Shown here: positions 1 to 8,255 of the stretch, piece after piece | How positions within the stretch are numbered: position 1 is the stretch's first letter | Layout: each line of letters opens with the position of its first letter | Assembly (NCBI GenBank): GCA_943788165.1 | Contig: CALSPF010000001.1 | Span: forward strand, 496,001-560,000 | Direction of reading: 5' to 3' | Length of the DNA: 64,000 nt | Source of the DNA: an uncultured Flavobacteriaceae bacterium | Lineage (GTDB): Bacteria > Bacteroidota > Bacteroidia > Flavobacteriales > Flavobacteriaceae | Translations under genes and position numbers: made by a program | The notes under the pieces: model-generated | Told to the model about the DNA's origin: nothing | What the model saw: the letters and a program-made list of their open reading frames with translations, nothing else | The model's database searches: none

Positions 1-1012
1 AGTTTTTGGAGGATATTGAGCTGTTTTCAAGCACAAAGCGAGTCAAGACAACCATCAGCTGATTCCCGTTTAAAAGAGTCCATTCTCCGTTGAGATTTTT
101 AACACCAATACCTAGACGATCTGCATCAGGATCTGTGCCCAAAATAATATCAGCATTCACTTCTTTTGCTTTTTTAAGGGCGAGTGTAAAAGCTTCTTTT
201 TCTTCTGGATTTGGAGAAACTACCGTGGGAAAATTCCCATTGGGCTCACTTTGTTCGTCTACCCAGTAAGTGCTGGTGTAGCCTGCTTTTTCGAAAACCG
301 TTGGCATAGTAGCAATAGCGGTTCCGTGAAGTGATGTAAACACTACCGATGTTTTTTGACGCTCCGCTTCAGTAAGAAGGCTTTTGCTAACAACAGTGTC
401 TGCATAGACTTCATCTACTTCTTTGTCGATGTTGTGGATCAACGCTGCGTTTTCTTCCCAGCGAATGTCTGAAAAGTTAAGCGCTTCGATATATTGAACA
501 ATTTGCTTGTCTTCTGGTGGAACGATTTGTCCACCGTGTTGGTTATACACTTTGTATCCGTTGTATTCTGGTGGATTGTGAGATGCCGTTAAAACAATCC
601 CTGCCTGTGCTTCTAGCTGACGTACGGCATAGGAGAGAACAGGGGTAGAGCGTAGGGAGGAAAAAAGATAGGTATCAATATTATTGGCTGAAAATACTTT
701 GGCGACAGCTTTCGCAAAAGTGTGACTGTTGTTCCGGCAATCGTATGCAATGACGATTTTTGGTGCAATATTTTTAAAACTAGCATTGAGGTAATTGGCC
801 AAACCTTGGCTTGCTTTCCCAAGTGTATAGCGATTGATACGATTGGTACCTGCTCCCATAATTCCACGCATGCCACCGGTTCCAAAAGCGACATCGGTGT
901 AAAAGGCGTCTTCTAATTCAGTTGGGTTTTGTCGGAGTGTATCGACTTCTGCAATTGTACTTTCGTCAAAGGGCGATTTCTCCCACTGTTCAATTCGTTC
1001 GTTAAGTGTCAT
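1..1012 (-). CDS. Phospho-sugar mutase (phosphoglucomutase/phosphomannomutase family), 3' end cut by window
   Basis: Interconverts hexose 1- and 6-phosphates in the cytoplasm through a phosphoserine enzyme. About 337 N-terminal residues lie in the window and the rest runs off the left edge. The ATG at 1010-1012 opens MTLNERIEQWEKSPFDE. The phosphoserine loop TASHNP (about 573-590) and the metal-binding loop GTDPDADR (about 113-142) are both intact, and the GTGGMRG segment near residue 46 fits the family. The N-terminal extension before the catalytic domain resembles the ~570-residue PGM2-like mutases common in Bacteroidetes; this is from memory. The start overlaps the stop of the upstream glycosyltransferase gene by 11 nt, so the two are translationally coupled and may act together in sugar-nucleotide or cell-envelope glycan supply. 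Whether glucose or mannose phosphate is preferred cannot be read from this fragment. Confidence 0.93.
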   Translation of the reverse strand, partial: MTLNERIEQWEKSPFDESTIAEVDTLRQNPTELEDAFYTDVAFGTGGMRGIMGAGTNRINRYTLGKASQGLANYLNASFKNIAPKIVIAYDCRNNSHTFAKAVAKVFSANNIDTYLFSSLRSTPVLSYAVRQLEAQAGIVLTASHNPPEYNGYKVYNQHGGQIVPPEDKQIVQYIEALNFSDIRWEENAALIHNIDKEVDEVYADTVVSKSLLTEAERQKTSVVFTSLHGTAIATMPTVFEKAGYTSTYWVDEQSEPNGNFPTVVSPNPEEKEAFTLALKKAKEVNADIILGTDPDADRLGIGVKNLNGEWTLLNGNQLMVVLTRFVLENSSISSKN

Positions 1013-1961
1013 TAGATGTAGTTAGGTATTCTGAAATACTGTAGCGAGTGCTGTTTTTTTGTTGACCAACCAGCAGTTCTCCTAGGAAACCTGCTAAAAA
1101 AAACTGACTTCCTATGATCATGGTAGTCAAAGCAATATAAAACTCTGGGCGTTGTGCAATCAAGCGTCCATCTGGAGTGAAATACAATTTGTCAACCCCC
1201 AGGTAAACAGCAAAAGAAAAACCAATCAAAAATAAAATGGTTCCCCAAAGGCCAAAAAAGTGCATGGGCCGCTTACCGAAGCGATGAAGAAAACTAAGTG
1301 TAATAAGGTCTAAAAATCCATTTATAAAGCGATTTAATCCAAATTTGGTCACGCCGTATTTTCGTGCTTGATGCTGTACAATTTGTTCTTCAATGCGATT
1401 AAAACCCTCATGTGCTGCCAAAACGGGAATATAGCGATGCATTTCACCGTACACCTCAACTGTTTTGATGACCTCTTTGCGGTAGGCTTTTAAGCCACAA
1501 TTAAAGTCATGTAAATATATTCCGGAACTTCTACGCGCTGCCCAGTTGAATAATTTGGAAGGAATATTTTTAAAAAGCACTGAGTCATAACGCTTCTTTT
1601 TCCAACCCGATAAAATATCGAGCTTCTCGTCTAACAAGCGTTTGTAAAGCACCGGAATCTCCTCTGGAGAGTCCTGTAAGTCGGCATCCATGGTCATAAC
1701 AACATTTCCTTTTGCCTGAGCAAAACCTGCATGCAAAGCTTGCGATTTTCCGAAATTTCGCGCAAAACGAATCCCCTGTGTTGTAGAGTGTTTCTTACAT
1801 AAAGTACGAATACATTCCCAAGAATTGTCTGTACTTCCATCGTCTACAAATAGAATCTCAAAAGTAAGTTGAAGGGGTTCAACCGTTTTAAGGATCCAGC
1901 TGTGTAGTTCCGGAAGGGACTCTTCTTCGTTGAGTAAAGGAATAATGATTGTTAAGTCCAT
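1002..1961 (-). CDS. Family 2 glycosyltransferase, polyprenyl-phosphate type (GtrB/ArnC/DPM1-like)
   Basis: Predicted to transfer a sugar from a nucleotide donor to a lipid-phosphate carrier on the inner face of the inner membrane. The 319-residue protein opens with the GT-A fold (MDLTIIIPLLNEEESLPEL). It has the donor-binding VDDGSTD near residue 40 and the metal-binding TMDADLQD near 91. Two hydrophobic helices lie near residues 235-258 and 280-305. This architecture is that of dolichyl/undecaprenyl-phosphate glycosyltransferases, not of secreted-polymer synthases. It overlaps the downstream phospho-sugar mutase by 11 nt. Two TAnnTTTG-like boxes lie at 1978-1993, about 16 nt before the ATG, so it probably heads its own transcript. 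Donor and acceptor are unknown. Confidence 0.88.
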   Translation of the reverse strand: MDLTIIIPLLNEEESLPELHSWILKTVEPLQLTFEILFVDDGSTDNSWECIRTLCKKHSTTQGIRFARNFGKSQALHAGFAQAKGNVVMTMDADLQDSPEEIPVLYKRLLDEKLDILSGWKKKRYDSVLFKNIPSKLFNWAARRSSGIYLHDFNCGLKAYRKEVIKTVEVYGEMHRYIPVLAAHEGFNRIEEQIVQHQARKYGVTKFGLNRFINGFLDLITLSFLHRFGKRPMHFFGLWGTILFLIGFSFAVYLGVDKLYFTPDGRLIAQRPEFYIALTTMIIGSQFFLAGFLGELLVGQQKNSTRYSISEYLTTSNDT

Positions 1962-1977
1962 AGTCGTCTTGCGACTA

Positions 1978-1993
1978 CAAACTTACAAAAATA
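1978..1993 (-). promoter_or_regulatory. Two abutting Bacteroidetes -7 boxes before the glycosyltransferase gene
   Basis: On the minus strand this segment reads TATTTTTG followed directly by TAAGTTTG, two matches to TAnnTTTG. The box nearer the gene ends 16 nt before the ATG. No convincing -33 TTG was found at the usual spacing. A 6-bp inverted repeat (1961-1966 with 1972-1977) lies between box and ATG. Confidence 0.5.
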
Positions 1994-1997
1994 CCCG

Positions 1998-2522
1998 CTA
2001 TTCTGGACGATTGCGCTTCAGGATTAGTCCGCTAATCATTGAGATGATAAAACCAATCAATAAGCCGCCGATCAACCCAAATGCAACCATCATTTTTGGT
2101 GAAATAAACTTGCTTTGCATTTCAAGGATTTGATCCAATTGTTCTTGCGACATTTCAGGGTTTGTATCAAAAAGTTGATTTTTGGCAACTTCAATCATTT
2201 TTGGAATGGTGTCTGGGTCAATCACGGTTACAAGGAGTACTTGATAGGTAACACTAATTATACTGCTGATAAGGGCAATTCCCATGCCTAGTTTAAGCGC
2301 TTCTACAAAAGAAAGGAAGCCGTCGTTTTCTTTTCTGAAATTATAATGACCTATGATGATGACTCCTGCGGTAATGACGATACTTACAATTCCAACGGCA
2401 CTTTCTTGCGTGTAGTGCATGTCTAAGAAAAAGAGCATTAGAGCGAAGACAACTGAGATTCCTCCCAACAGTATTCCGTATTGTAAAATGTGTGATTTTA
2501 AAGATGAAGCTGAATTTTTCAT
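1998..2522 (-). CDS. Small integral membrane protein resembling DUF4199
   Basis: Function unknown. The 174-residue protein has four hydrophobic segments: near residues 14-32, 41-60, 76-100 (MGIALISSIISVTYQVLL) and 145-168 (MVAFGLIGGLLIGFIISMI). A polar, acidic stretch at about 105-140 (TNPEMSQEQLDQILEM) probably faces the periplasm or cytoplasm as a helical hairpin. The overall pattern, including the FLSFVEALKLG segment before helix 3, matches my memory of DUF4199 of Bacteroidetes, whose genes often sit beside a family 2 glycosyltransferase as here. The 36-nt gap to the glycosyltransferase gene contains that gene's own putative promoter, so co-transcription is possible but not required. Confidence 0.75.
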   Translation of the reverse strand: MKNSASSLKSHILQYGILLGGISVVFALMLFFLDMHYTQESAVGIVSIVITAGVIIIGHYNFRKENDGFLSFVEALKLGMGIALISSIISVTYQVLLVTVIDPDTIPKMIEVAKNQLFDTNPEMSQEQLDQILEMQSKFISPKMMVAFGLIGGLLIGFIISMISGLILKRNRPE

Positions 2523-2573
2523 GATGTTTAAGATTTAAGTTGATTTCTATTTTATAAATTTAGAAAAAACAAT

Positions 2574-2581
2574 TACATTTG
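2574..2581 (+). promoter_or_regulatory. Bacteroidetes -7 promoter box (TACATTTG) for rpmE
   Basis: Exact match to TAnnTTTG, 25 nt before the rpmE ATG. No clear -33 TTTG at 19-21 nt spacing, so strength is uncertain. Confidence 0.55.
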
Positions 2582-2606
2582 CACACGATTTGAAAACAAT
2601 ATAATT

Positions 2607-2858
2607 ATGAAAGCAGATGTTCATCCAGATAATTACAGACTAGTTGCCTTTAAAGATATGTCCAATGAGGATGTCTTTTTAACAAAGTCTACCGTTAATG
2701 CAAAAGAAACAATTGACATTGATGGAAGTGAGTATCCACTTGTGAAACTTGAGATTTCTAGAACTTCTCATCCATTCTACACTGGTAAAACCAAATTGGT
2801 TGATACAGCTGGTCGAATTGATAAGTTCAAAAACAAATACGCCAAGTTTAAAAAATAA
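2607..2858 (+). CDS. rpmE2: 50S ribosomal protein L31 type B
   Basis: Component of the large ribosomal subunit that helps form the inter-subunit bridge. The 83-residue product begins [20 protein letters not shown] and contains the conserved [21 protein letters not shown] segment. It has no cysteine, so it is the zinc-free type B (C-) paralogue and not the zinc-ribbon type. In many bacteria the C- form is the one kept or induced when zinc is scarce; no zinc-responsive operator was recognised here. It appears to be transcribed alone, between its own -7 box (2574-2581) and a strong terminator (2878-2906). Confidence 0.96.
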   Translation: MKADVHPDNYRLVAFKDMSNEDVFLTKSTVNAKETIDIDGSEYPLVKLEISRTSHPFYTGKTKLVDTAGRIDKFKNKYAKFKK

Positions 2859-2877
2859 TTTGAGCTTAACCTTTCTG

Positions 2878-2906
2878 AAAACTGCCTTTCGAGGCAGTTT
2901 TTTTTT
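2878..2906 (+). terminator. Rho-independent terminator of rpmE
   Basis: A 10-bp stem AAAACTGCCT / AGGCAGTTTT closed by a TTCG tetraloop and followed by a T tract, 20 nt after the rpmE stop. Confidence 0.9.
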
Positions 2907-2971
2907 GCCGTTGTTCTGCTTCCCGATTTTATCCTTATTTTTATATGCAGATATTAAATCTTTAATCGCGC

Positions 2972-4147
2972 ATGAACATTCTTCTTTTTGACGGTCCAGA
3001 ACGGAACCATTTATTGCCCTTTACTTTTGTTCGTCCAGTTGCCCATCTTCGAATTGGAATTGACTTGCTGATTGATAAATGGCAGGCTTTTTTAAATTCT
3101 TCATGCAGTGTGTATACCCAAACCTATTTGGGGAATAAGTTTCCAGCTACTTTCGAAACCTTGAACACATTTGTCAACCCAAGTTTTATCCCCACAGCTC
3201 CACTGGCAGCAGCAATACTGAAATTGAATAAAAATCAAGCGATACATATTCAGGGGCAACTCATTGCATGTGTCTGTTCAGATAATCAACCACCAAGTAA
3301 TTTGACCGGTTTTGATTTGATGGAATGGGAAGAGGAACTCTTGCATTTGAAAAATGCAACAGACCTTTTCAACTTAAACGAATTTGTTTTACAGCAAGAT
3401 TTTATGCGTCTTACTCATGGCCGTTCAAGTGCCAAAATAGCTACAACTAATCAAGTAATTTCTCCTGAAAATATTTTTATTGATGAAGGTGCAACTGTAG
3501 AACATGCCTTTCTAAACGCATCAAAGGGCCCCATTTATATCGGTAAAAATGTGGAGATAATGGAAGGAAGTATGTTGCGAGGTAGTAGTGCATTTTGCCA
3601 AGGAGCTGTTGTTAAAATGGGAGCAAAAATATACGGTGGAACGACCATTGGTCCTTTTTCAAAAGTTGGAGGCGAACTCAGTAATGTTCTCATCTTGGGC
3701 TACTCCAATAAAGGACACGATGGTTTTTTAGGTAATGCAGTTATTGGAGAGTGGTGTAATATTGGCGCTGCAACCGATGCTTCTAACCTTAAAAACAGCT
3801 ACAGTAAGTTGAGGGTTTGGAATTATGAAACAGAGAACTTTGCTACAACTGACTTACAGTTTTGTGGATTACTAATGGGTGATTTTAGTCGATGTAGTAT
3901 TCATACAACCTTTAATTCGGCGACTTTAGTGGGGGTTTGTGCCAATATTTTTGGTGCTGGGTTTCCAAGAACATTTCTTCCCAGTTTTAGTTATGGAGGC
4001 GCACAGGGATTAAAAACCTATACTTTCGAAAAGGCAATGGAGGCCAATGAAGCAATGATGGAGCGAAGAAAAATTTCGTTAACTGTGACAGATCGCACTA
4101 TTTTTGAGCAGGTTTTCCAACTGACTGCCAAATGGCGTAAAGATTAG
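2972..4147 (+). CDS. GlmU-family putative sugar nucleotidyltransferase/acetyltransferase (alternative bacterial GlmU)
   Basis: Probably makes UDP-N-acetylglucosamine or a related activated sugar for the envelope. The 391-residue protein starts MNILLFDGPERNHLLPFTFVRP, a degenerate nucleotidyltransferase N-terminus that lacks the usual LAAGxGTRM loop. From about residue 160 it has left-handed beta-helix hexapeptide repeats (IDEGATVEHAFL, GPIYIGKNVEIMEGSMLRG, IGPFSKVGGELSNVLILGYSNKGHDGFLG). This arrangement matches my memory of the Bacteroidetes 'alternative GlmU' family (TIGR03991-like). Because the N-terminal pocket is divergent, actual pyrophosphorylase activity is inferred only. The stop interlocks with that of the convergent binding-protein gene by 4 nt. 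Confidence 0.82.
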   Translation: MNILLFDGPERNHLLPFTFVRPVAHLRIGIDLLIDKWQAFLNSSCSVYTQTYLGNKFPATFETLNTFVNPSFIPTAPLAAAILKLNKNQAIHIQGQLIACVCSDNQPPSNLTGFDLMEWEEELLHLKNATDLFNLNEFVLQQDFMRLTHGRSSAKIATTNQVISPENIFIDEGATVEHAFLNASKGPIYIGKNVEIMEGSMLRGSSAFCQGAVVKMGAKIYGGTTIGPFSKVGGELSNVLILGYSNKGHDGFLGNAVIGEWCNIGAATDASNLKNSYSKLRVWNYETENFATTDLQFCGLLMGDFSRCSIHTTFNSATLVGVCANIFGAGFPRTFLPSFSYGGAQGLKTYTFEKAMEANEAMMERRKISLTVTDRTIFEQVFQLTAKWRKD

Positions 4148-5757
4148 TTTTTACGTACTTTTTTGAGTTGAAGTAAATTCAATGGATTCATTTCAAAACC
4201 ACTTATTCCTTTTTGAACAAAGCGTATTGCTTGATCATAATACAAAGGAACAATCGGATAATATTCCATAATCATTTTATCCATTTCTTGGTAAAGCAAA
4301 GCGCGTTCTTCTAGAGAAGAAATGGTCATTGCTTTGACATATAAACGATCGTATTCATCGTTTTTGTAATGGGTATAATTAGGACCATTAGGAGAGAAGT
4401 TTTGTACGTAAAATAGTGACAGATAATTTTCCGCATCGGGATAGTCTGCTATCCAACTGGCGCGAAAAGCTTCAAGCTTGCCTGCCGATTTGGCTTGGCG
4501 TAGGGTTGGCGTAGGCATTAAGTCGATTTTCAGTTCGATTCCAATTTTTTGCATCTCGCGTTGTAGGTATTCGCAAATATCCAGGTAGTTAATGTCAGTT
4601 GCCAAGCGAATGCTGGGCGTTTGACCTGTTGTGGTTGTGAATTCGCCTACTAAATCCCTAGCTAATTGAGGGTTATACTTGTTGAGTAATTTGGTGTTCC
4701 TACCCGCAAGCCCCACAGGGATAAATCCATTCAATGCTGGAAACCCAATGGTGTTTCGGAGATAAGTAATCATCTTTTCACGATCAAATCCAATATTGAT
4801 GGCCTTTCTAATTGCTGTAGATTGTAGTGCTGTATTTTCACTATCTAGGTAAAAGCCAATGTATTCTGTGTTGAGGTAAGGGCCTTTTTGTATGCGTATT
4901 TGTTCGGAGTATTTTTCTTGTAATTTCCCTGATGGTGTTAAGAGTTCATCTTTATAGGAAGGATCGAGGGAATTTAAGAAGTCAAATTTCCCTTTTGAAA
5001 ATAACATAAATTCACTTTGTATATCTGGAAGAAAGCTAATGGCTATGGCTTCCAGGTACGGAAGTTGTTGCCCTTCTTCATCTTTTTCAAAATAATGAGG
5101 GTTCCTCCGTAAGACCAATTTCACGTCTTCTTCCCACGCTTTAAACTTAAATGGTCCAGTTCCTACGGGGTGTTTTCTAAAATCGTGATGCGAATCTTCA
5201 ATAACCTCTTTTGGAACTACCGCGCAATACCGCATGCTCAATAGACTAATAAATGCTGGGAAGGCTTGTTTTAAACGAATACGAAAAACGCTGTCATTTA
5301 GTGATTGGTAACTTTCTACCTGTTGCATTACCCAACCTCCTGGAGAACCTACTTTTGGGTCTGTTAAACGGTCAAAACTATAGGCAAAATCGATTGCAAC
5401 CACATTGCGGGTTTTCTTTTTCCCAAAACTAGGAGAAGGGTGAAATTGTACATCTTGCCGGAGATAAAAAGTGTAGGTTTTACCCAAGGAATCAATTTCC
5501 CAGCTGTGGGCAATTTCTGGAACAACTTTCAAGGAATCATCCAGTTGTACTAGACCGTTAAAGACTTGCTGAATGGGCCATATATTTTGGGGGTTTCGCG
5601 CAAAAGCAGGATCTAATGAGGTGATGTTTCTGAATTCATTATAGCGAAAAACTACTTTGTCGTCTACCTGCGTATTTGTGGCGCAAAACACGAAAAGCAA
5701 AGGCAAGACTAAGCCATATAATATCACTTTGAAAAAGCGGAAAAGATTGTGTTTCAA
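4144..5757 (-). CDS. Extracellular solute-binding protein family 5 (peptide/nickel ABC-type), putative lipoprotein
   Basis: Periplasmic substrate-capture protein of the DppA/OppA class, 537 residues. It has an N-terminal hydrophobic signal ending in a candidate lipidation Cys25 (LLFVFC); Phe at -1 is atypical, so lipoprotein status is uncertain. The family signature is visible: FNGLVQLDDSLKVVPEIAHS and YTFYLRQDVQFHPSPSFGKK, then GTGPFKFKAWEEDVKLVLRRNPHYF, and near the C-terminus ASWIADYPDAENYLSLFY. No ABC permease or ATPase gene lies beside it, so it either serves a transporter encoded elsewhere or binds peptides or oligomers independently. It converges on the GlmU-like gene with a 4-nt stop overlap and is divergent from mtaB; the start codons are so close that the two promoters must overlap. 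Confidence 0.86.
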   Translation of the reverse strand: MKHNLFRFFKVILYGLVLPLLFVFCATNTQVDDKVVFRYNEFRNITSLDPAFARNPQNIWPIQQVFNGLVQLDDSLKVVPEIAHSWEIDSLGKTYTFYLRQDVQFHPSPSFGKKKTRNVVAIDFAYSFDRLTDPKVGSPGGWVMQQVESYQSLNDSVFRIRLKQAFPAFISLLSMRYCAVVPKEVIEDSHHDFRKHPVGTGPFKFKAWEEDVKLVLRRNPHYFEKDEEGQQLPYLEAIAISFLPDIQSEFMLFSKGKFDFLNSLDPSYKDELLTPSGKLQEKYSEQIRIQKGPYLNTEYIGFYLDSENTALQSTAIRKAINIGFDREKMITYLRNTIGFPALNGFIPVGLAGRNTKLLNKYNPQLARDLVGEFTTTTGQTPSIRLATDINYLDICEYLQREMQKIGIELKIDLMPTPTLRQAKSAGKLEAFRASWIADYPDAENYLSLFYVQNFSPNGPNYTHYKNDEYDRLYVKAMTISSLEERALLYQEMDKMIMEYYPIVPLYYDQAIRFVQKGISGFEMNPLNLLQLKKVRKN

Positions 5758-5762
5758 AATTG

Positions 5763-5770
5763 TATCTTTG
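5763..5770 (+). promoter_or_regulatory. -7 promoter box (TATCTTTG) for mtaB
   Basis: Exact TAnnTTTG match lying between the divergent binding-protein and mtaB genes. Because it lies upstream of the TTG at 5799, it argues against the longer reading that would start at 5760, inside the promoter. Confidence 0.5.
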
Positions 5771-5798
5771 GCCTAAAATTAAGCTATTTAAATTAGTC

Positions 5799-7145
5799 TT
5801 GGCGACAAATCTTCTACAAAAACCGACTACAGCTACCGATAATATTCGGGTGGCTTTGCACACCCTTGGATGTAAATTAAACTTTGCAGAGACAGCTCAA
5901 ATTGCAAAAGACTTTTCTTTGTTGCATTATGATCGTGTAGAATTTGATCAGCCAGCCGATGTTTATATCATCAACACCTGTTCTGTAACAGAGAATGCCG
6001 ACAAGCGATTCAAGGCATTGGTTGCAAAGGCGCTGCGTCAAAACGACCTAGCTTTTGTGGCTGCCATTGGTTGCTATGCGCAATTGCAACCCGAAGCCCT
6101 TGCCGATGTTGATGGAGTAGATTTGGTGTTGGGGGCTTCTGAAAAATTTAATTTGACCCACTATTTAGGTGATTTAACCAAACGATCAACTTCTGAGGTG
6201 CATTCTTGTGAGATTAATGACGTCAATGAATACCAAAGTAGTTTTTCTACCGGAGATCGCACCCGTGCTTTTTTAAAAGTACAAGATGGATGTGATTACA
6301 AATGTTCCTATTGTACCATTCCATTGGCACGTGGAATTTCACGCAGTGATACGGTAAGCAATGTTGTGGAAAAAGCAAGTGAAATTGCAGCTCAATCCAT
6401 CAAAGAGATTGTACTTACTGGTGTAAATATTGGCGATTTTGGAAAAGGAGAATATGGACTTAAAAAACACGATGATACTTTTTTGGATCTTGTCGTCGCA
6501 TTGGACCAAGTGAAAGGCATCGAGCGAATTCGTATTTCTTCCATCGAGCCTAATTTACTGAAAAACGAAATCATCGATTTTGTGGGTAATAGTAAACGTT
6601 TTGTCCCTCATTTTCATGTTCCCCTCCAAAGCGGGAGTGATGTAGTTTTGAAAAAAATGCGCCGTCGCTATTTGTCAAAGCTATATGTTGATCGTATAAC
6701 GCAAATCAAGCAGGTTATGCCGCATGCGTGCATTGGAGTTGACGTCATTGTTGGCTTTCCTGGAGAAACCGAAGAGGAATTTCTTACCAGCTACCGTTTT
6801 CTGGCAGATTTGGACATATCCTATTTGCATGTATTTACCTATTCTGAACGCCCAAACACGGAAGCCATTCAGTTTGATGAGGTGGTTCCAATGGCCTTAC
6901 GTAATAAACGCTCAAAATTGTTGCGAGGCCTTTCTGTAAAGAAAAGACATGCGTTCTATCAGTCTCAATTGGGTTCAACCCAACAGGTGTTGTGGGAAGG
7001 CGAAAATAAGAAGGGATATATCCATGGCTTTACAGCCAACTATGTCAAAATGCGTAAAATATGGGATCCAGCTGCAGTCAATACATTGGAAGTAGTGCGT
7101 TTGACTAAAATGGATGACGAAGGCTTTGTTCGGACAGAAGCTTAG
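5799..7145 (+). CDS. mtaB: tRNA (N6-L-threonylcarbamoyladenosine37-C2)-methylthiotransferase MtaB
   Basis: Radical-SAM enzyme that converts t6A37 to ms2t6A in ANN-decoding tRNAs. The N-terminal UPF0004 domain has three cluster cysteines, in ALHTLGCKLN, INTCSVTENADKR and AIGCYAQ. The radical SAM motif CDYKCSYC (CxxxCxxC) follows near residue 165, and a TRAM-like tail ends the protein. I place the start at the TTG at 5799 (448 residues), because the in-frame TTG at 5760 lies at the edge of the -7 box TATCTTTG (5763-5770) and no ATG precedes the conserved LGCKLN motif. This start remains an inference. The stop interlocks with the convergent gene at 7142. Confidence 0.92.
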   Translation: MATNLLQKPTTATDNIRVALHTLGCKLNFAETAQIAKDFSLLHYDRVEFDQPADVYIINTCSVTENADKRFKALVAKALRQNDLAFVAAIGCYAQLQPEALADVDGVDLVLGASEKFNLTHYLGDLTKRSTSEVHSCEINDVNEYQSSFSTGDRTRAFLKVQDGCDYKCSYCTIPLARGISRSDTVSNVVEKASEIAAQSIKEIVLTGVNIGDFGKGEYGLKKHDDTFLDLVVALDQVKGIERIRISSIEPNLLKNEIIDFVGNSKRFVPHFHVPLQSGSDVVLKKMRRRYLSKLYVDRITQIKQVMPHACIGVDVIVGFPGETEEEFLTSYRFLADLDISYLHVFTYSERPNTEAIQFDEVVPMALRNKRSKLLRGLSVKKRHAFYQSQLGSTQQVLWEGENKKGYIHGFTANYVKMRKIWDPAAVNTLEVVRLTKMDDEGFVRTEA

Positions 7146-7435
7146 AGCTTAATTCCGACAGGAAGCAAATCTTTGTAACGCTTGTTTTTTCTTAGGAAAC
7201 CAGCAATTTCTGGACTGGTTGGTACAACCCTAAGGTTTCTTTCAGCTACATGGTCTAAGACCAATTTGATGAATTCATCTTTAAACTCTGCCGTGGAAAT
7301 ATCTTCTGGAACGATTAATTTTGTTAAAAATATTTTTCGCTCTTGTTCAGCATATTCAATACGCGCCATAGTTTCATTAACCATAACCTCAAATTGACGT
7401 AAAAAATCGTTGTTTTCTAGTACAAGTTTACTCAT
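7142..7435 (-). CDS. Small conserved protein resembling a short GCN5-related acetyltransferase (Acetyltransf_CG-like)
   Basis: Ninety-seven residues, function unproven. The layout resembles the ~95-residue YjdJ-like GNAT-related family (PF14542) from memory: an N-terminal strand region, then a segment reading like a short acetyl-CoA-binding half (LTKLIVPEDISTAEFKDEFI), then RVVPTSPEIAGFLRKNKRYKDL. The glycine-rich GxG/A loop of true acetyltransferases is missing, so catalysis is doubtful. It may be a degenerate paralogue with a binding role. A TAnnTTTG match lies upstream (7526-7533, minus strand). Its stop codon interlocks with that of mtaB. Confidence 0.6.
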   Translation of the reverse strand: MSKLVLENNDFLRQFEVMVNETMARIEYAEQERKIFLTKLIVPEDISTAEFKDEFIKLVLDHVAERNLRVVPTSPEIAGFLRKNKRYKDLLPVGIKL

Positions 7436-7525
7436 GTAAAAAAGTGTTTAGTTTTCATGGCCTAAAAGCCAGTTTAATCAACAAAATGTGTTAATTTGGT
7501 TGTGGTTTTCAATAAAACCTGACTA

Positions 7526-7533
7526 CAAATATA
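7526..7533 (-). promoter_or_regulatory. -7 promoter box (TATATTTG, minus strand) for the gene at 7142-7435
   Basis: Exact TAnnTTTG match that would give a 5' leader of roughly 85 nt. No -33 box was recognised. Confidence 0.4.
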
Positions 7534-7577
7534 CGTAAAATTAACATAGTTGATAACATTAATTTAACAATACTGAA

Positions 7578-8249
7578 GTGCAAAAAGATAAAATTCCACT
7601 TTATTTGATGCCTGGTATGGCGGCTAGCCCAAGGATTTTTGAGTATATTAAGTTACCAGATGACTTCGAGTTAATTAAATTGTCTTGGATGAGTCCAACC
7701 AAAGGCGAAAGTTTAAGTGGCTATGCAAAACGCATGTGTCAGCGAATCGAGCATAAAAATCCCGTGCTTTTGGGGGTTTCTTTTGGAGGGATACTTGTAC
7801 AAGAAATGGCCAAGCACATTAGCTGTAGAAAAGTGATTATTGTTTCTAGTGTAAAATCAAATACTGAATTTACACTTTCCATGAAATTGGCAAAAAAAAC
7901 AGGAGCCCATAAGTTATTACCCACCCAGTGGATTGAAAGTTTGGAGAGCTTGGCCCTGTACGTGTTTGGCCCCTCAATTCAGCCAAAAGTTGCCGCCTAT
8001 CAAACTTATTTGTCTGAGCGTGATCCAGCCTATCTCAATTGGTCGATTGATCAAATTGTACATTGGAATCAGACAGTAACAAATCCAGATGTAATTCATA
8101 TACACGGCGACAAAGATGTTGTGTTTCCTATCAAAAATATTGATACAAGTAACCAGTTTTTTCATCTAAAAAAGGCAACCCATGCTATGATTTTGACCCA
8201 CCATAAATGGTTCAATGAAAACCTCCCTTCCATAATCTTAAACGCATAA
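7578..8249 (+). CDS. Alpha/beta-hydrolase family protein
   Basis: A 223-residue hydrolase starting at GTG 7578; no in-frame ATG precedes the conserved PLYLMPGMAASPRIFEYI strand. The nucleophile elbow GVSFGG places Ser68. An acid candidate lies in IHGDKDVVFP and the catalytic His candidate in KKATHAMILTHH, so the triad looks complete. There is no signal peptide, so it should be cytoplasmic. The substrate is unknown; compact proteins like this are often esterases or thioesterases. It is separated by only 6 nt from the lytic transglycosylase gene downstream and is presumably co-transcribed with it. Confidence 0.8.
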   Translation: MQKDKIPLYLMPGMAASPRIFEYIKLPDDFELIKLSWMSPTKGESLSGYAKRMCQRIEHKNPVLLGVSFGGILVQEMAKHISCRKVIIVSSVKSNTEFTLSMKLAKKTGAHKLLPTQWIESLESLALYVFGPSIQPKVAAYQTYLSERDPAYLNWSIDQIVHWNQTVTNPDVIHIHGDKDVVFPIKNIDTSNQFFHLKKATHAMILTHHKWFNENLPSIILNA

Positions 8250-8255
8250 CCCGCT

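Noticed and set aside
1961-1977. Six-bp inverted repeat TAGTCG/CGACTA between promoter and ATG of the glycosyltransferase gene
   Set aside because: Too short to assign as an operator or attenuator, and there is no second copy to support a regulatory role.
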